Assembly: GCA_044227325.1 (NCBI GenBank)
Contig: JBGAFI010000006.1
Span: forward strand, 124,001-188,000
Source of the DNA: PFJX01 sp044227325
GTDB taxonomy: Bacteria; Pseudomonadota; Gammaproteobacteria; Burkholderiales; Thiobacillaceae
DNA: 64,000 nt
Direction of reading: 5' to 3'
A program made the translations under genes and the position numbers. Shown here piece after piece: positions 1-7,996 of this stretch. Under the pieces are notes generated by a model, which ran no database searches, was not told where the DNA came from, and was given only the letters and a program-made list of their open reading frames with translations. How positions within the stretch are numbered: the stretch's first letter is position 1; each line of letters opens with the position of its first letter.

Positions 1-240
1 TTCGGGCGTCCCAAAACTAATAAGGGCGGCATCCATTCCTGCCAACTCATTATTCGCTGCGGCCAGTAGCACTGAAACTTCGTGGTTGATTTCTAGGGCG
101 GGCATTCCCTTGTTTAAATCAAATACTCTGGCCCATACCATAAGAATGCTTGCCTCATTCGCGAAGCCCTTGGCCTTGTGAAAGATTTTCAGGAAACGCC
201 CGGCAGAATTGTTTTTGTCCATTAAACTTGTGTCGGTCAT
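1..240 (-). CDS. Hypothetical protein, 3'-truncated by window edge
   Basis: The first 80 codons of a protein read leftward from ATG at 240 with no stop before the window edge, so the C-terminus is missing. A ribosome site (AAAGGA) lies 8 bases before the ATG. The protein starts MTDTSLMDKNNSAGRF and has no signal peptide, membrane segment or motif I recognise. Codon use is clearly more AT-rich than in nrdJ next door, and a dispersed repeat separates the two, so this may be the edge of an acquired segment. No function is proposed. Confidence 0.6.
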   Translation of the reverse strand, partial: MTDTSLMDKNNSAGRFLKIFHKAKGFANEASILMVWARVFDLNKGMPALEINHEVSVLLAAANNELAGMDAALISFGTPE

Positions 241-299
241 TTGATTGGTCCTTTAAAGCTGCTATCTCAAGCTGAGATACACGGTACTTATTCCCCTCT

Positions 300-480
300 G
301 AGCCGCCTCGCCTGAGCGAAAGCTTCGGGGGCTTTCGGCGAGTATGTCTGAGCCCGAAGGGCGAGTTACGCAGCCGCCCGAAGCTTTCGCTCGGGCGAGG
401 GAACCCGAAGGGCGGCGAAGTGGGGCGCGGTTTCTTTGGTTACTTGCTTTGCCGCGCAGCAAAGAAAGTAACTTGCCGCC
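300..480. repeat. Palindromic intergenic repeat (REP/MITE-like)
   Basis: A compact block of nested inverted repeats. The 14-base arm GCGAAAGCTTCGGG at 316-329 is matched perfectly by its reverse complement at 377-390, and the match extends imperfectly outward. A second stem, GTTACTTGCTTTGC (439-452) with GCAAAGAAAGTAAC (459-472), has one mismatch and a 6-base loop. Sequences of the form GTTACTTTCTTTGN...GCAAAGAAAGTAAC recur as dispersed intergenic elements in many proteobacteria. That is general knowledge; copy number in this genome cannot be seen here. Open frames across it encode only low-complexity Arg/Pro peptides and are not called. Confidence 0.65.
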
Positions 481-520
481 GGGCAACCCCCGGCCAAAGC
501 CGCCAAGCCCCTCCCCTCCG

Positions 521-691
521 TCACCGCCCCCGAATCAACGCCGCCAACCTTTCCCGATTCCGCTCCACCTCAACCGCCGGCTTCCTGGCCGGCGGCGCCG
601 GGTCCCGCACCGGCCGGCGTTCGATGCGCTGCCAGGGCACGTTCCACAGGTTGATGGGGGGAAAGATCAGATCAGGCCAGGAATAAGCCAC
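521..691 (-). CDS. Small conserved-looking orphan protein (56 aa)
   Basis: A short frame begins at GTG 691 behind a good ribosome site (GAGGAG, 6 bases away) and ends at TGA 521. The start reads MAYSWPDLIFPPINLW, followed by a basic, Pro-rich tail ending RERLAALIRGR. The aromatic/Pro N-terminal motif (YSWPDxIFxPINLW) resembles a short motif I associate with small proteobacterial and phage hypothetical proteins, but this is memory, not a search. It lies 55 bases downstream of nrdJ on the same strand and could be cotranscribed. The frame stays open upstream into the nrdJ 3' end, but the ribosome site favours the GTG. Function unknown. Confidence 0.5.
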   Translation of the reverse strand: MAYSWPDLIFPPINLWNVPWQRIERRPVRDPAPPARKPAVEVERNRERLAALIRGR

Positions 692-746
692 GAAAGTCTC
701 CTCGCGGTCAGTGCAAAACGGTTTGAAAAGAGTGAAAGGCGGTCCC

Positions 747-3569
747 TCAGCCGCACGCCCCCACCGCTCCGCAGGCGGTGCAGAAATCGCAGCCATCCTT
801 GCGGATGACCGTGTCGTTGCCGCATTCCTTGCAGCGCTTGCCCTTCAGCGCCGGCAGGGGGGTGGCGGTCTGGCCGCCGCCGGCGTTGACGGCGGGTTCC
901 TGCAGCATGCCCATCTGCACGATGGGCTGGCCGTCCTCGGTCAACAGGCCGAGCATGGCGAAGCGGTGGATGATGAGCTGGGCCACGTAGGCCACGGTGG
1001 AGGGCCAGGTCTGGCTTTTCTCGGAGCCGGGCACCTTGGCCATGAAGTCGCCCAGGGGCTCGGGGTAGTCCACCAGCTTGCGCAGCTTCATGCCGATCCA
1101 GGCCGGGTCCAGCACGCGCATGTCCAGGGACAGCATCTTGCACAGGCCGTCCAGGGCGCGCGGGTAGACGCCGTCGGGGAGGGTGATTTCCTTCAGGCCG
1201 AGGACGAAGTCGTCGCCGGAGGCGGGGTTGAGCACGTCCACGGTCCAGGACAGGGTGCCGTCGGTGCCGGTCTTGGGTTCCTTGGCGCTGAACAGGGCGT
1301 CCAGCAGCGGGCTGGCGGCTTCCACGTCGAGGGCGTGGAGCTGTTCCAGGCGCCAGCGCACGATCTGGGCGACGGCGGACACCACGCTGGGCACCTGGCG
1401 CGGCTCGCCGTCCGGCGGGAAGGGGATGGCGCAGGCGTCGTCGCCCCGGGTCTTGGCGAGGCTGTCCAGCTTGTGTTTGAGCCAGGCGCGGTCGTTGGCG
1501 CGCATGTCCATGGACAGGCTCTTGGCCAGGGCGCCGATGCCGCGCGGCTGCTCGGCGCCGTTGACCCAGACCTCGAACGGGAAGGCGCGGCCGCCGCCGT
1601 TCTCCACGTGACCAATGAACAGGGCGAAGCTGCCCTGGGGGTATTCGATCATGTAGCTCCAGGCCGGGTTGCCGCCGGGCAGGCGCGGGCGGCCGGGCCA
1701 CTTGAGGCTTTCCAGGACCGGGGCGGGCAGGGTCTTGATCTCGATGCGGCGGTTGACGTCGCCGGTGGCGAAGTCCTGGGGCGCGGCTTTGTCGGGCTCG
1801 ACGGACAGCACGCTGCCCAGCACGGCGTTGGGCCGGTAGGTGGTGATGCCCTTGAGGCCGGCCTTCCAGGCGGCGGTATAGAGCTGCTGGAAGTCGCCGA
1901 AGGGGTAGTTCTCCGGCACGTTCACCGTCTTGGAGATGGCGGAGTCCACGAAGGGGGCCACCACGGCGACCATGTTCATGTGGGCCAGGGCGGAGATTTC
2001 CAGGGCGGTGACGAAGCCCGCCGGCAGGTTCTCCATGTCGCCGCCCTGTTCCTTGTAGCGGCGGTAGGCGTGGTCCTCGACCTGGTAGTCCTTGGTGCCG
2101 CCGTCGGCCATGCGCTTCTTGCGCGTGTAGTACCAGGAGAAGGGCGGCTCGATGCCGTTGCTGGCGTTGTCGGCGAAGGCGAGGGAAATGGTGCCGGTGG
2201 GGGCGATGGAGAGCAGGTGGGAGTTGCGGATGCCGTGCTCGCGGATGTCGGCTTTCAGTTCCGCCGGCAGGCGCGAGGCGAAGTTGCCGCTGGAGAGGTA
2301 CAGGTCGGCGTTGAACAGGGGGAAGGCGTCCCGCTCCTTGGCCAGTTCCACCGAGGCCTTGTAGGCCTCGTCGCGCATGAACTCGGCGGCCTTGCCGGCG
2401 AAGGCCCGCGCCTCGTCGCTGTCGTAGCGCAGGTTCAGCATGACCAGGGCGTCGCCCAGGCCGGTGAAGCCCAGGCCGACGCGGCGCTTGGATTGGGCTT
2501 CAAGATGCTGCTTCTCAAGGGGCCAGGCGGTCAGGTCCAGCACGTTGTCCAGGGCGCGCACAGCCACGGCCACCACCTTGGCGAAGCCGGTGAAGTCGAA
2601 GTCCGCGTCCGCCTCGAACGGGGAGCGCACGAAGCGGGTCAGGTTCACCGAGCCCAGGCAACAGCAGCCGTAGGGCGGCAGGGGCTGCTCGCCGCAGGGG
2701 TTGGTGGCCTCGATGGTCTCGCAGTAGGAGAGATTGTTGTCCCGGTTGATGCGGTCCAGGAACAGCACGCCGGGCTCGGCGTGGTCGTAGGTGGAGTGCA
2801 TGATCTGGGACCACAATTCGCGCGCCTTGAACTTGCGGTAGACCCAGATGCCGTCGCCGCGCTGGTAGGCGCCGTCCGCCTTCTGCTCGGCGCCGGGTTC
2901 GGCCTTGTGGATCAGTTCCACGTCCGCGTCCGCTTCCACGGCCTGCATGAAGGTGTCGGTGACGCCCACGGAGATGTTGAAGTTCTTCAGGTCGCCGCTG
3001 TCCTTGGCGTGGATGAAGGCCTCGATGTCCGGATGGTCGCAACGCAGCACGCCCATCTGGGCGCCGCGCCGGGAGCCGGCGGATTCCACCGTCTCGCAGG
3101 AACGGTCGAACACGCGCATGTAGGAGACGGGACCGCTGGCGCGGGACTGGGTGCCCTTCACCAGGGAACCCTTGGGCCGGATGGTGGAGAAGTCGTAGCC
3201 GACGCCGCCGCCCCGGCGCATGGTCTCGGCGGCCTCTTCCAGGGCCACGTAGATGCCGGGCTTGCCCTCGCTTTCCCCGGAGATCGCGTCGCCCACCGGC
3301 TGCACGAAGCAGTTGATGAGGGTGGCCTGGAGCTCGGTGCCGGCGGCGGAATTGATGCGCCCGGCGGGGATGAAGCCTTCCTCCATGGCCTGGAAGAACT
3401 GGCGTTCCCAGTGGGCCCGCTCGTTCTTGCGTTCCGCCATGGCCAGGGCCCGGGCCACGCGCAGGCGCACGTCGGTGACGTTCTGCTCGCTGCCCTTGGC
3501 GTACTTCTCCAGCAGCACTTCGGTGGAAATGGCTTGTTCTGCGAGCTCCTGGAACAGGGCTTCCTGCAT
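747..3569 (-). CDS. nrdJ: Adenosylcobalamin-dependent ribonucleotide reductase (class II)
   Basis: This 940-residue protein reduces ribonucleotides to deoxyribonucleotides using an adenosylcobalamin-derived radical and needs no oxygen or NrdB subunit. Family signatures are present: AMEEGFIPAGRI near residue 61, NPCGEQ at 290-295 (active-site Cys and Glu), a CCC cluster at 302-304 and PTGTIS at 457-462. The C-terminus has two similar TSCPD-like segments (about 662-747 and 797-876), then a four-Cys zinc-ribbon-like tail (CKEC at 913-916, CTAC at 930-933) and a final CG. The tail cysteines probably accept electrons from thioredoxin or bind metal. The start has AAGGAG ten bases upstream and tandem NrdR-like boxes before that. 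A long open frame on the opposite strand is a GC-driven shadow. Confidence 0.95.
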   Translation of the reverse strand: MQEALFQELAEQAISTEVLLEKYAKGSEQNVTDVRLRVARALAMAERKNERAHWERQFFQAMEEGFIPAGRINSAAGTELQATLINCFVQPVGDAISGESEGKPGIYVALEEAAETMRRGGGVGYDFSTIRPKGSLVKGTQSRASGPVSYMRVFDRSCETVESAGSRRGAQMGVLRCDHPDIEAFIHAKDSGDLKNFNISVGVTDTFMQAVEADADVELIHKAEPGAEQKADGAYQRGDGIWVYRKFKARELWSQIMHSTYDHAEPGVLFLDRINRDNNLSYCETIEATNPCGEQPLPPYGCCCLGSVNLTRFVRSPFEADADFDFTGFAKVVAVAVRALDNVLDLTAWPLEKQHLEAQSKRRVGLGFTGLGDALVMLNLRYDSDEARAFAGKAAEFMRDEAYKASVELAKERDAFPLFNADLYLSSGNFASRLPAELKADIREHGIRNSHLLSIAPTGTISLAFADNASNGIEPPFSWYYTRKKRMADGGTKDYQVEDHAYRRYKEQGGDMENLPAGFVTALEISALAHMNMVAVVAPFVDSAISKTVNVPENYPFGDFQQLYTAAWKAGLKGITTYRPNAVLGSVLSVEPDKAAPQDFATGDVNRRIEIKTLPAPVLESLKWPGRPRLPGGNPAWSYMIEYPQGSFALFIGHVENGGGRAFPFEVWVNGAEQPRGIGALAKSLSMDMRANDRAWLKHKLDSLAKTRGDDACAIPFPPDGEPRQVPSVVSAVAQIVRWRLEQLHALDVEAASPLLDALFSAKEPKTGTDGTLSWTVDVLNPASGDDFVLGLKEITLPDGVYPRALDGLCKMLSLDMRVLDPAWIGMKLRKLVDYPEPLGDFMAKVPGSEKSQTWPSTVAYVAQLIIHRFAMLGLLTEDGQPIVQMGMLQEPAVNAGGGQTATPLPALKGKRCKECGNDTVIRKDGCDFCTACGAVGACG

Positions 3570-3611
3570 GACGGCGTCTCCTTGCCTGATGTGCCTGCGA
3601 GCAGGCTTTAT

Positions 3612-3665
3612 TAACTAAATGTATGGTCGAGCTTGTTTATTAGACGCTATATCCAGTGTTTTCAA
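3612..3665 (-). promoter_or_regulatory. nrdJ promoter with two NrdR-box-like sites
   Basis: Read on the minus strand, ACACTGGATATAGCGT (3659-3644) matches the known NrdR box consensus acaCwAtATaTwGtgt at 13 of 16 positions. A weaker copy, ACCATACATTTAGTTA (3627-3612), matches about 10 of 16. Their centres are 32 bp apart, about three helical turns, which is the usual tandem arrangement for the NrdR repressor. A candidate sigma-70 promoter, TTGAAA (3665-3660), 17 bases, TAATAA (3642-3637), places box 1 exactly in the spacer. The -10 match is weak. Repression of nrdJ when dNTPs are high is inferred. Confidence 0.6.
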
Positions 3666-4140
3666 GAAGTATTTTCTGATGCTCGCGGGGGGGGGCGGAT
3701 CCGCCGCGGTGGTGGCCGGATGAGGGCAATGCGCGGTCCCCGCTCGCGGCGGAAGCCGGTAACCCGGTCGTGCCGGCGGATGAAGCCTTTGCCGGCTGTG
3801 CCGGCAAACGGAAGCCGTCCTTCGGCCGCGCGCTTGCCGGTGCCCGAAAAGCCGTGCGCAGCCCGCCTAAGCAGCCGAGTCATGGCCGCCCTGGCCCCGG
3901 GGGCAATGTTATAGTTGCCCGTCGGCGGCAGGCGCGGGTGGCATCGCGGCGCCTTCTTCCGCAAGGGATGCCGGCATTGGGTCTGGCTGGCCGCGCGGGG
4001 TGAATTGTCGAGAAGCGGGACGCCGTTGTATGTTTTCCGGCCGCAAAGGCAACCCGACCGCCGGGGCGAGCGAACCTGGAGAGCGTTGGCGTTCCATCCG
4101 GCGAATGGCATCCGGGATGCCGAGAAAAGGAGAAGGCAAG
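3666..4140. other. Intergenic region without a supported gene
   Basis: About 475 bases separate the divergent nrdJ and TPR-protein genes. Open frames here have Arg/Pro/Gly-rich shadow composition and no ribosome sites. The one clear structure is a perfect hairpin, TTTGCCGGC (3788-3796), TGT loop, GCCGGCAAA (3800-3808). It has no T-run, so it is not a convincing intrinsic terminator. The promoter of the gene at 4141 must lie here but could not be identified. Confidence 0.5.
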
Positions 4141-4977
4141 TTGAGGAAGTTCCACGCGAGTTGGCTGATCATGCTCTTGACGGTCTGGTCTGGCAGGGCG
4201 CTGGCCGAGTTGCCCTGGACCCCCACCGAGGACGAATTCCGTTCCCTGCCGCAATATTGCAAGGTGAAGATGACGCAGCCGGAAAGCAGCCCCGAGTGGC
4301 AGCAGTGGCACCAGACCCTGGGCAAGGATTTCCTGCACGTCCACCACTATTGCGCCGGGATGAACTTCGCGGCCCGCTCTTACCGGTTGCCGGACGAGAA
4401 GGACCGGATCTACTTCCGGAAAAAGGCCTTCACCAACTTCCAGTACATGTTCGAACATGCCGATGCGACCTTCAGCCTGATGCCGGATATCTACATGAGC
4501 CGGGGCCGGCTATACATGAGCGGCAGCGACGCCACCCTGGCCATGGCGGATTTCAAGAAGGCGGCGGAACTCCGGCCCGACATGGCCAGCGCCTATCTGG
4601 CCCAGGCGGATTGGCTGGTCAAGTTCAAAAAGCCGGATCAGGCCTTGGTGGTGGTGACGGAGGGTTTGCGCCACGCGCCGGACAGCAAGAGCCTGCAGAA
4701 GCGCTATGTGAGCTTGGGCGGCAAGCCGCCTTATCCCGAGCCTGTGGCCAAGGTTCCGGAGAAAGCTCCGGCAGCTCCGGCGCCTTCTCCGGAACCGGCT
4801 CCAGCGGCCGCCGAGGGCCAGCGGCCAGGTCAGCCCGCGACCGCGACAAGCCAGCCCGAGAAGGCCGCCGAGCCGGAACCCGCCGTCGAGCAGCCCGCGG
4901 AGAAGATTGGCAATGCCACCAACCCCTGGTGCCGGTTCTGTCCGGAACTGCCCGCCAATCCAAAACAAGCAGAATAG
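4141..4977 (+). CDS. Secreted TPR-like protein at the polysaccharide locus edge
   Basis: I chose TTG 4141 as the start: it has GGAG eight bases upstream and opens directly into a signal peptide (MRKFHASWLIMLLTVWSGRALA). The 278-residue product is predicted to be periplasmic or secreted. The mature part begins ELPWTPTEDEF, then has LPQYCKVKM and HHYCAGMNFAARSY with two conserved-looking Cys. Helical TPR-type repeats follow (for example ADFKKAAELRPDMASAYLAQ). A Pro/Ala/Glu-rich linker of about 60 residues leads to a C-terminal NPWCRFCP motif. TPR proteins are common scaffolds in polysaccharide export, and this gene sits 12 bases before a sulfotransferase gene. The function is otherwise inferred from context only. 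Confidence 0.75.
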   Translation: MRKFHASWLIMLLTVWSGRALAELPWTPTEDEFRSLPQYCKVKMTQPESSPEWQQWHQTLGKDFLHVHHYCAGMNFAARSYRLPDEKDRIYFRKKAFTNFQYMFEHADATFSLMPDIYMSRGRLYMSGSDATLAMADFKKAAELRPDMASAYLAQADWLVKFKKPDQALVVVTEGLRHAPDSKSLQKRYVSLGGKPPYPEPVAKVPEKAPAAPAPSPEPAPAAAEGQRPGQPATATSQPEKAAEPEPAVEQPAEKIGNATNPWCRFCPELPANPKQAE

Positions 4978-4989
4978 TTTTCCCGCCCT

Positions 4990-5835
4990 ATGACCACCAA
5001 ACCGGCTTCCTCGGATTTCCAGTCCTCCGATCGCGACGTGCGCGACCTTCGCTTTCGCACGGAATTGGCCTTGTGGCGCGCCGGCAAGCGTTTGCGCCAC
5101 CGGCTGCGTCCGGCGGACAGCCGGGCTTGCTTGTTCATCACGGGGGCTCAACGTTCCGGCACCAACATGCTGATGGAGTGCCTGGATTGGAGCGGCCAGA
5201 CCGACGCGTTCCACGAGTCCGACCCCCGGGCCTTCCTGGACTACCAGATGCTGCCCAGGGACGTGATCCATGGCCTGGTCGGGGACTCCCGTTTTCCCTG
5301 CGTGGCTTTCAAGGCCCTGTGCGAGGCCGAACAGACCCGGGATCTGCTGGAGGAGTTCAAGCCGGCCAAGGCCATCTGGGTGGTTCGGGATTTTCGCGAT
5401 ACCGTGAATTCGGCCATCCGCAATTTCCCGGACTTCACCATGCGGATCCGGGAAATGGCCGAGGATCCCGACTCGGTGCCGGGGTGGTTCGCCCGGGGCA
5501 TGTCCGGGGAAACCCTGGCGTTCCTGCGCCGGATGAACCTGCCGGGCATGACCTCGGCCAGCGCCTCGGCCCTGCGCTGGTACATCCGCAACGTGCTGTT
5601 CTTCGAGCAGGGACTGGAGCGGGACGAACGGGTGCTGGTTGTCCACTACGGTGATCTGGTGACCGAGCCCGTCGTCACCTTGGAACGGGTGTTCCGCTTC
5701 AGCGGCCTGACGGACTTCTCCCCCTTCATCACCCGCAAGGTCCACGCCCGCTCCATCCGCAAGAACCCGGAGCCGGACATCCATCCGGATATCCGCCAGG
5801 CTTGCATGGAACTGCAGGAACGCTTCCACGGCTGA
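4990..5835 (+). CDS. Sulfotransferase family protein
   Basis: A 281-residue cytoplasmic protein with PAPS-dependent sulfotransferase signatures. The 5'-phosphosulfate loop reads FITGAQRSGTNML (about residues 49-61) and the 3'-phosphate motif is VVRDFRDTVNSAI. It is therefore predicted to move sulfate from PAPS to a hydroxyl or amine, most likely on a sugar given the neighbours. It follows the TPR gene by 12 bases and probably shares its transcript. It converges on a second sulfotransferase gene; the stop codons of the two lie in opposite arms of one hairpin. The real acceptor is unknown. Confidence 0.85.
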   Translation: MTTKPASSDFQSSDRDVRDLRFRTELALWRAGKRLRHRLRPADSRACLFITGAQRSGTNMLMECLDWSGQTDAFHESDPRAFLDYQMLPRDVIHGLVGDSRFPCVAFKALCEAEQTRDLLEEFKPAKAIWVVRDFRDTVNSAIRNFPDFTMRIREMAEDPDSVPGWFARGMSGETLAFLRRMNLPGMTSASASALRWYIRNVLFFEQGLERDERVLVVHYGDLVTEPVVTLERVFRFSGLTDFSPFITRKVHARSIRKNPEPDIHPDIRQACMELQERFHG

Positions 5836-5865
5836 CGTGGCCGGGCCTGCCGGCCGGCCACGTCA
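5833..5865. terminator. Bidirectional hairpin formed by two stop codons
   Basis: TGACGTGGCCGG (5833-5844) pairs perfectly with CCGGCCACGTCA (5854-5865) around a 9-base loop. The outermost three bases of each arm are the TGA stop codons of the two convergent sulfotransferase genes. A 12-bp GC-rich stem between tail-to-tail genes is a plausible terminator or transcript-end stabiliser in both directions, although neither side has a T-run. Confidence 0.6.
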
Positions 5866-6729
5866 GAAGGGCATGGCGTAGCCCAGGCGCTGCATGGCCG
5901 CGCCGCACACCTCCGCGAAGATGGCGCGCTGCTGGTCCGTCCAGGCCTCATGGACCGGCGGGCGTTTGGCCATTCGTTCCCGGACATCCACGTTGGATTC
6001 GTTGCTGACCGCCGCCAGGGGATGGATCTGGTTGGTGCCGGCGAAATGGGCCGGCTCCGGATCGTAGTCCAGTTCCAGGAAGGTCTGGATGTTGCGGAAG
6101 ACGGTTTCCGGCGCGTCCACCAGATCCGCGTGGCGGACCGTGACGGCCCGCTCGAACTCGGTGAGAAAGACGAAATCGTCCACGCTCCGGACCCATTCCT
6201 CGCACTGCCTGCGGAAGTCCAGTTCCTTGAAGCCGTGGAACTTGGTGCGGGAGTTGACCACGTCGATGCCGCTCCTGTGGATCATGACGAAGCGGGCCGC
6301 CGGGTACAACTTCAGCAGGCCCTCCGCCACCTCTCGCACGGCGAAGGTCTTCGCGCACCAATGGGTCTTGGTGAAAAGGTTGAAGGAGCCTTTCAGGCTG
6401 TCCCGAACCATGCTGCGCAACCCATAGCGGAGGCCGAAGGCGCTTTCATAGGCCAGCTTGCGCAAGGCCTTGTAGATGTAGGCGTGGCTGACCTGGAGAG
6501 ACTTCAGGTAATAGTCCAGTTCCCGCTGGTCGGCGAATTCCAGGTTGTAGACCATGCCGCCGATGTCGGTCAGGAACGGATCCTCGCCGTTGAAGCTGTA
6601 GATCCGGCGGTGCTTGCCCAGGGCGTGGAGCAGCGCGCTGGTGCCGGAGCGGCTGCCGCCCACCACGAAGATGGGCCGGTCTTCCACCTTGCGGGCCAGC
6701 AGGCCGCCGATTGCATCAAGTACGCACAC
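5863..6729 (-). CDS. Sulfotransferase family protein (second)
   Basis: The start is GTG 6729, nine bases after GAGG, giving 288 residues. The PAPS 5'-loop is FVVGGSRSGTSALL (about residues 21-34) and the 3'-phosphate motif is RFVMIHRSGIDVVNSRTKF; both are typical of the bacterial Sulfotransfer_3-type family. It is the last gene of the minus-strand polysaccharide series, 19 bases after a GT4 gene, so its acceptor is probably the glycan built by that series. It is not a recent copy of the plus-strand sulfotransferase: the two proteins share only the cofactor motifs by eye. Sulfation of the polymer is inferred. Confidence 0.85.
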   Translation of the reverse strand: MCVLDAIGGLLARKVEDRPIFVVGGSRSGTSALLHALGKHRRIYSFNGEDPFLTDIGGMVYNLEFADQRELDYYLKSLQVSHAYIYKALRKLAYESAFGLRYGLRSMVRDSLKGSFNLFTKTHWCAKTFAVREVAEGLLKLYPAARFVMIHRSGIDVVNSRTKFHGFKELDFRRQCEEWVRSVDDFVFLTEFERAVTVRHADLVDAPETVFRNIQTFLELDYDPEPAHFAGTNQIHPLAAVSNESNVDVRERMAKRPPVHEAWTDQQRAIFAEVCGAAMQRLGYAMPF

Positions 6730-6748
6730 GGTAAGTCCTCTCTGGAGA

Positions 6749-7993
6749 TCAGGCCGGCTGCCAGCCCGATTCGCCCAATACCTGCCGATAGACCTGGCAG
6801 ACCCGGCGCACGTGTTCCGCCACCTCGAAGGTGGCCAGGGCGTGCTTCCGGGCGGCCTGGCCCAGTTGCTGGCGCAGGGCGGGATTCTGGTGGAAGCGCA
6901 GGATGGCGTCGGCCAGGCTGGCCGCGTCGTTGGCCTGGAACAACAGGCCGGTGACGCCGTCCTCGATCATCTCCACCGCGCCGCCGTGGTTGGGGGCGAT
7001 GAGCGGGCGGGCCATGGTCAGCGATTCGATGACCACGGTGCCCAGGGGCTCGGGGGAGGTGGAGGCGGAGAGCACCACGTCCAGGCCGTTGTAGAGGGTG
7101 GTCATCTCCTTCACGTGGCCGGTGAAGATGACGCGGCCCTTCAGCGCCGGGCTTTCCGCCATCTCCCGCAGCTCTTGCTCGTAGGCTATGCACTCGTCCG
7201 GCGTGCCGCCGACGATGGCGAACAGGGCATCGGGCATCTTCGGGATCAGTTGGCGCACGGCCTCCAGGAACAGGCGCTGGCCCTTCCAGGGGATCAGCAG
7301 CCCGACCAGGCCGACCACGAAGCGATCGTCCGGGATGCCGTGGCGCTGGCGGAACTGGCGGCCGTCGGCGTTCACGTCCAGCTTGTCCAGTTCCAGGCCG
7401 TCGTAGATATAGGTGCGCTTGTGCGCTGGCACCCCCAGCCTGCCGATGCTCTCCGACACCCAGTGGGAGACGGGGATGAAGTGGTCCGGCAGCCGATAGA
7501 ACCAGGCCATGGACAGGGAGCCGACCTGATCGCCCCGCACATGGGCGATGACCGGGATGCCCAGCAGCCGGCCCACCATCAGGGCGGCCCGGTTGCAGGA
7601 GGGCTCGTTGTTGGCGTGGATCAGGTCGGCCTTGAAGCGGCGGGCGGTCCACAGCAATTGCAGGAAGAAGGGGACGAAATTGCCCAGGTCGTCGAGGCGG
7701 GCGAGGAACTGGCCGGCCAGCCAGCGGGCTCCGGGCAGCTTGTCCGGCCAGGCGGCCTTGGCCAGATTGCGCTTCATGCCCACGGTGTCGAAACGGCGGT
7801 CCGGCAGGAAGCGCCAGGGGGCATCGTGGGCGATGTCCTGGTAGAGGGGACTGCCCAGGCCGGTGACCACCATGGGCTCGAACTCGTTCCGGTCCAGGTT
7901 GCGGACCAGATGCCTCAGGCAGATGATGGCGCCGCCGTAGCCGATGCCGTTTTCCACGTAGAGAATGCGCTTCTTTTTCGGGGTTTGCGTCAC
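6749..7993 (-). CDS. GT4 family glycosyltransferase
   Basis: A 414-residue GT-B fold enzyme. The N-terminal domain opens KKRILYVENGIGYGGAIICL, with the Gly-rich acceptor-side loop. The C-terminal Glycos_transf_1 domain has FVVGLVGLLIPWKGQ, the EX7E-type region SASTSPEPLGTVVIESLTMA and RPLIAPNHGGAVEMI. It transfers a sugar from a nucleotide donor to a glycan intermediate at the inner membrane face; donor and linkage cannot be told. The start codon is GTG 7993, only three bases after the stop of the upstream GT2 gene, so translation is probably coupled. Confidence 0.88.
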   Translation of the reverse strand: MTQTPKKKRILYVENGIGYGGAIICLRHLVRNLDRNEFEPMVVTGLGSPLYQDIAHDAPWRFLPDRRFDTVGMKRNLAKAAWPDKLPGARWLAGQFLARLDDLGNFVPFFLQLLWTARRFKADLIHANNEPSCNRAALMVGRLLGIPVIAHVRGDQVGSLSMAWFYRLPDHFIPVSHWVSESIGRLGVPAHKRTYIYDGLELDKLDVNADGRQFRQRHGIPDDRFVVGLVGLLIPWKGQRLFLEAVRQLIPKMPDALFAIVGGTPDECIAYEQELREMAESPALKGRVIFTGHVKEMTTLYNGLDVVLSASTSPEPLGTVVIESLTMARPLIAPNHGGAVEMIEDGVTGLLFQANDAASLADAILRFHQNPALRQQLGQAARKHALATFEVAEHVRRVCQVYRQVLGESGWQPA

Positions 7994-7996
7994 GTC

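Noticed and set aside
711..3614. Very long open frame on the plus strand opposite nrdJ
   Set aside because: Its product is His/Gly/Val/Gln-rich without motifs, and it mirrors nrdJ codon third-position GC. The minus-strand frame has all NrdJ signatures.
3570..3900. Possible cobalamin riboswitch before the B12-dependent nrdJ
   Set aside because: No B12-box-like conserved core was recognisable in the leader, which is short if the proposed promoter is right.
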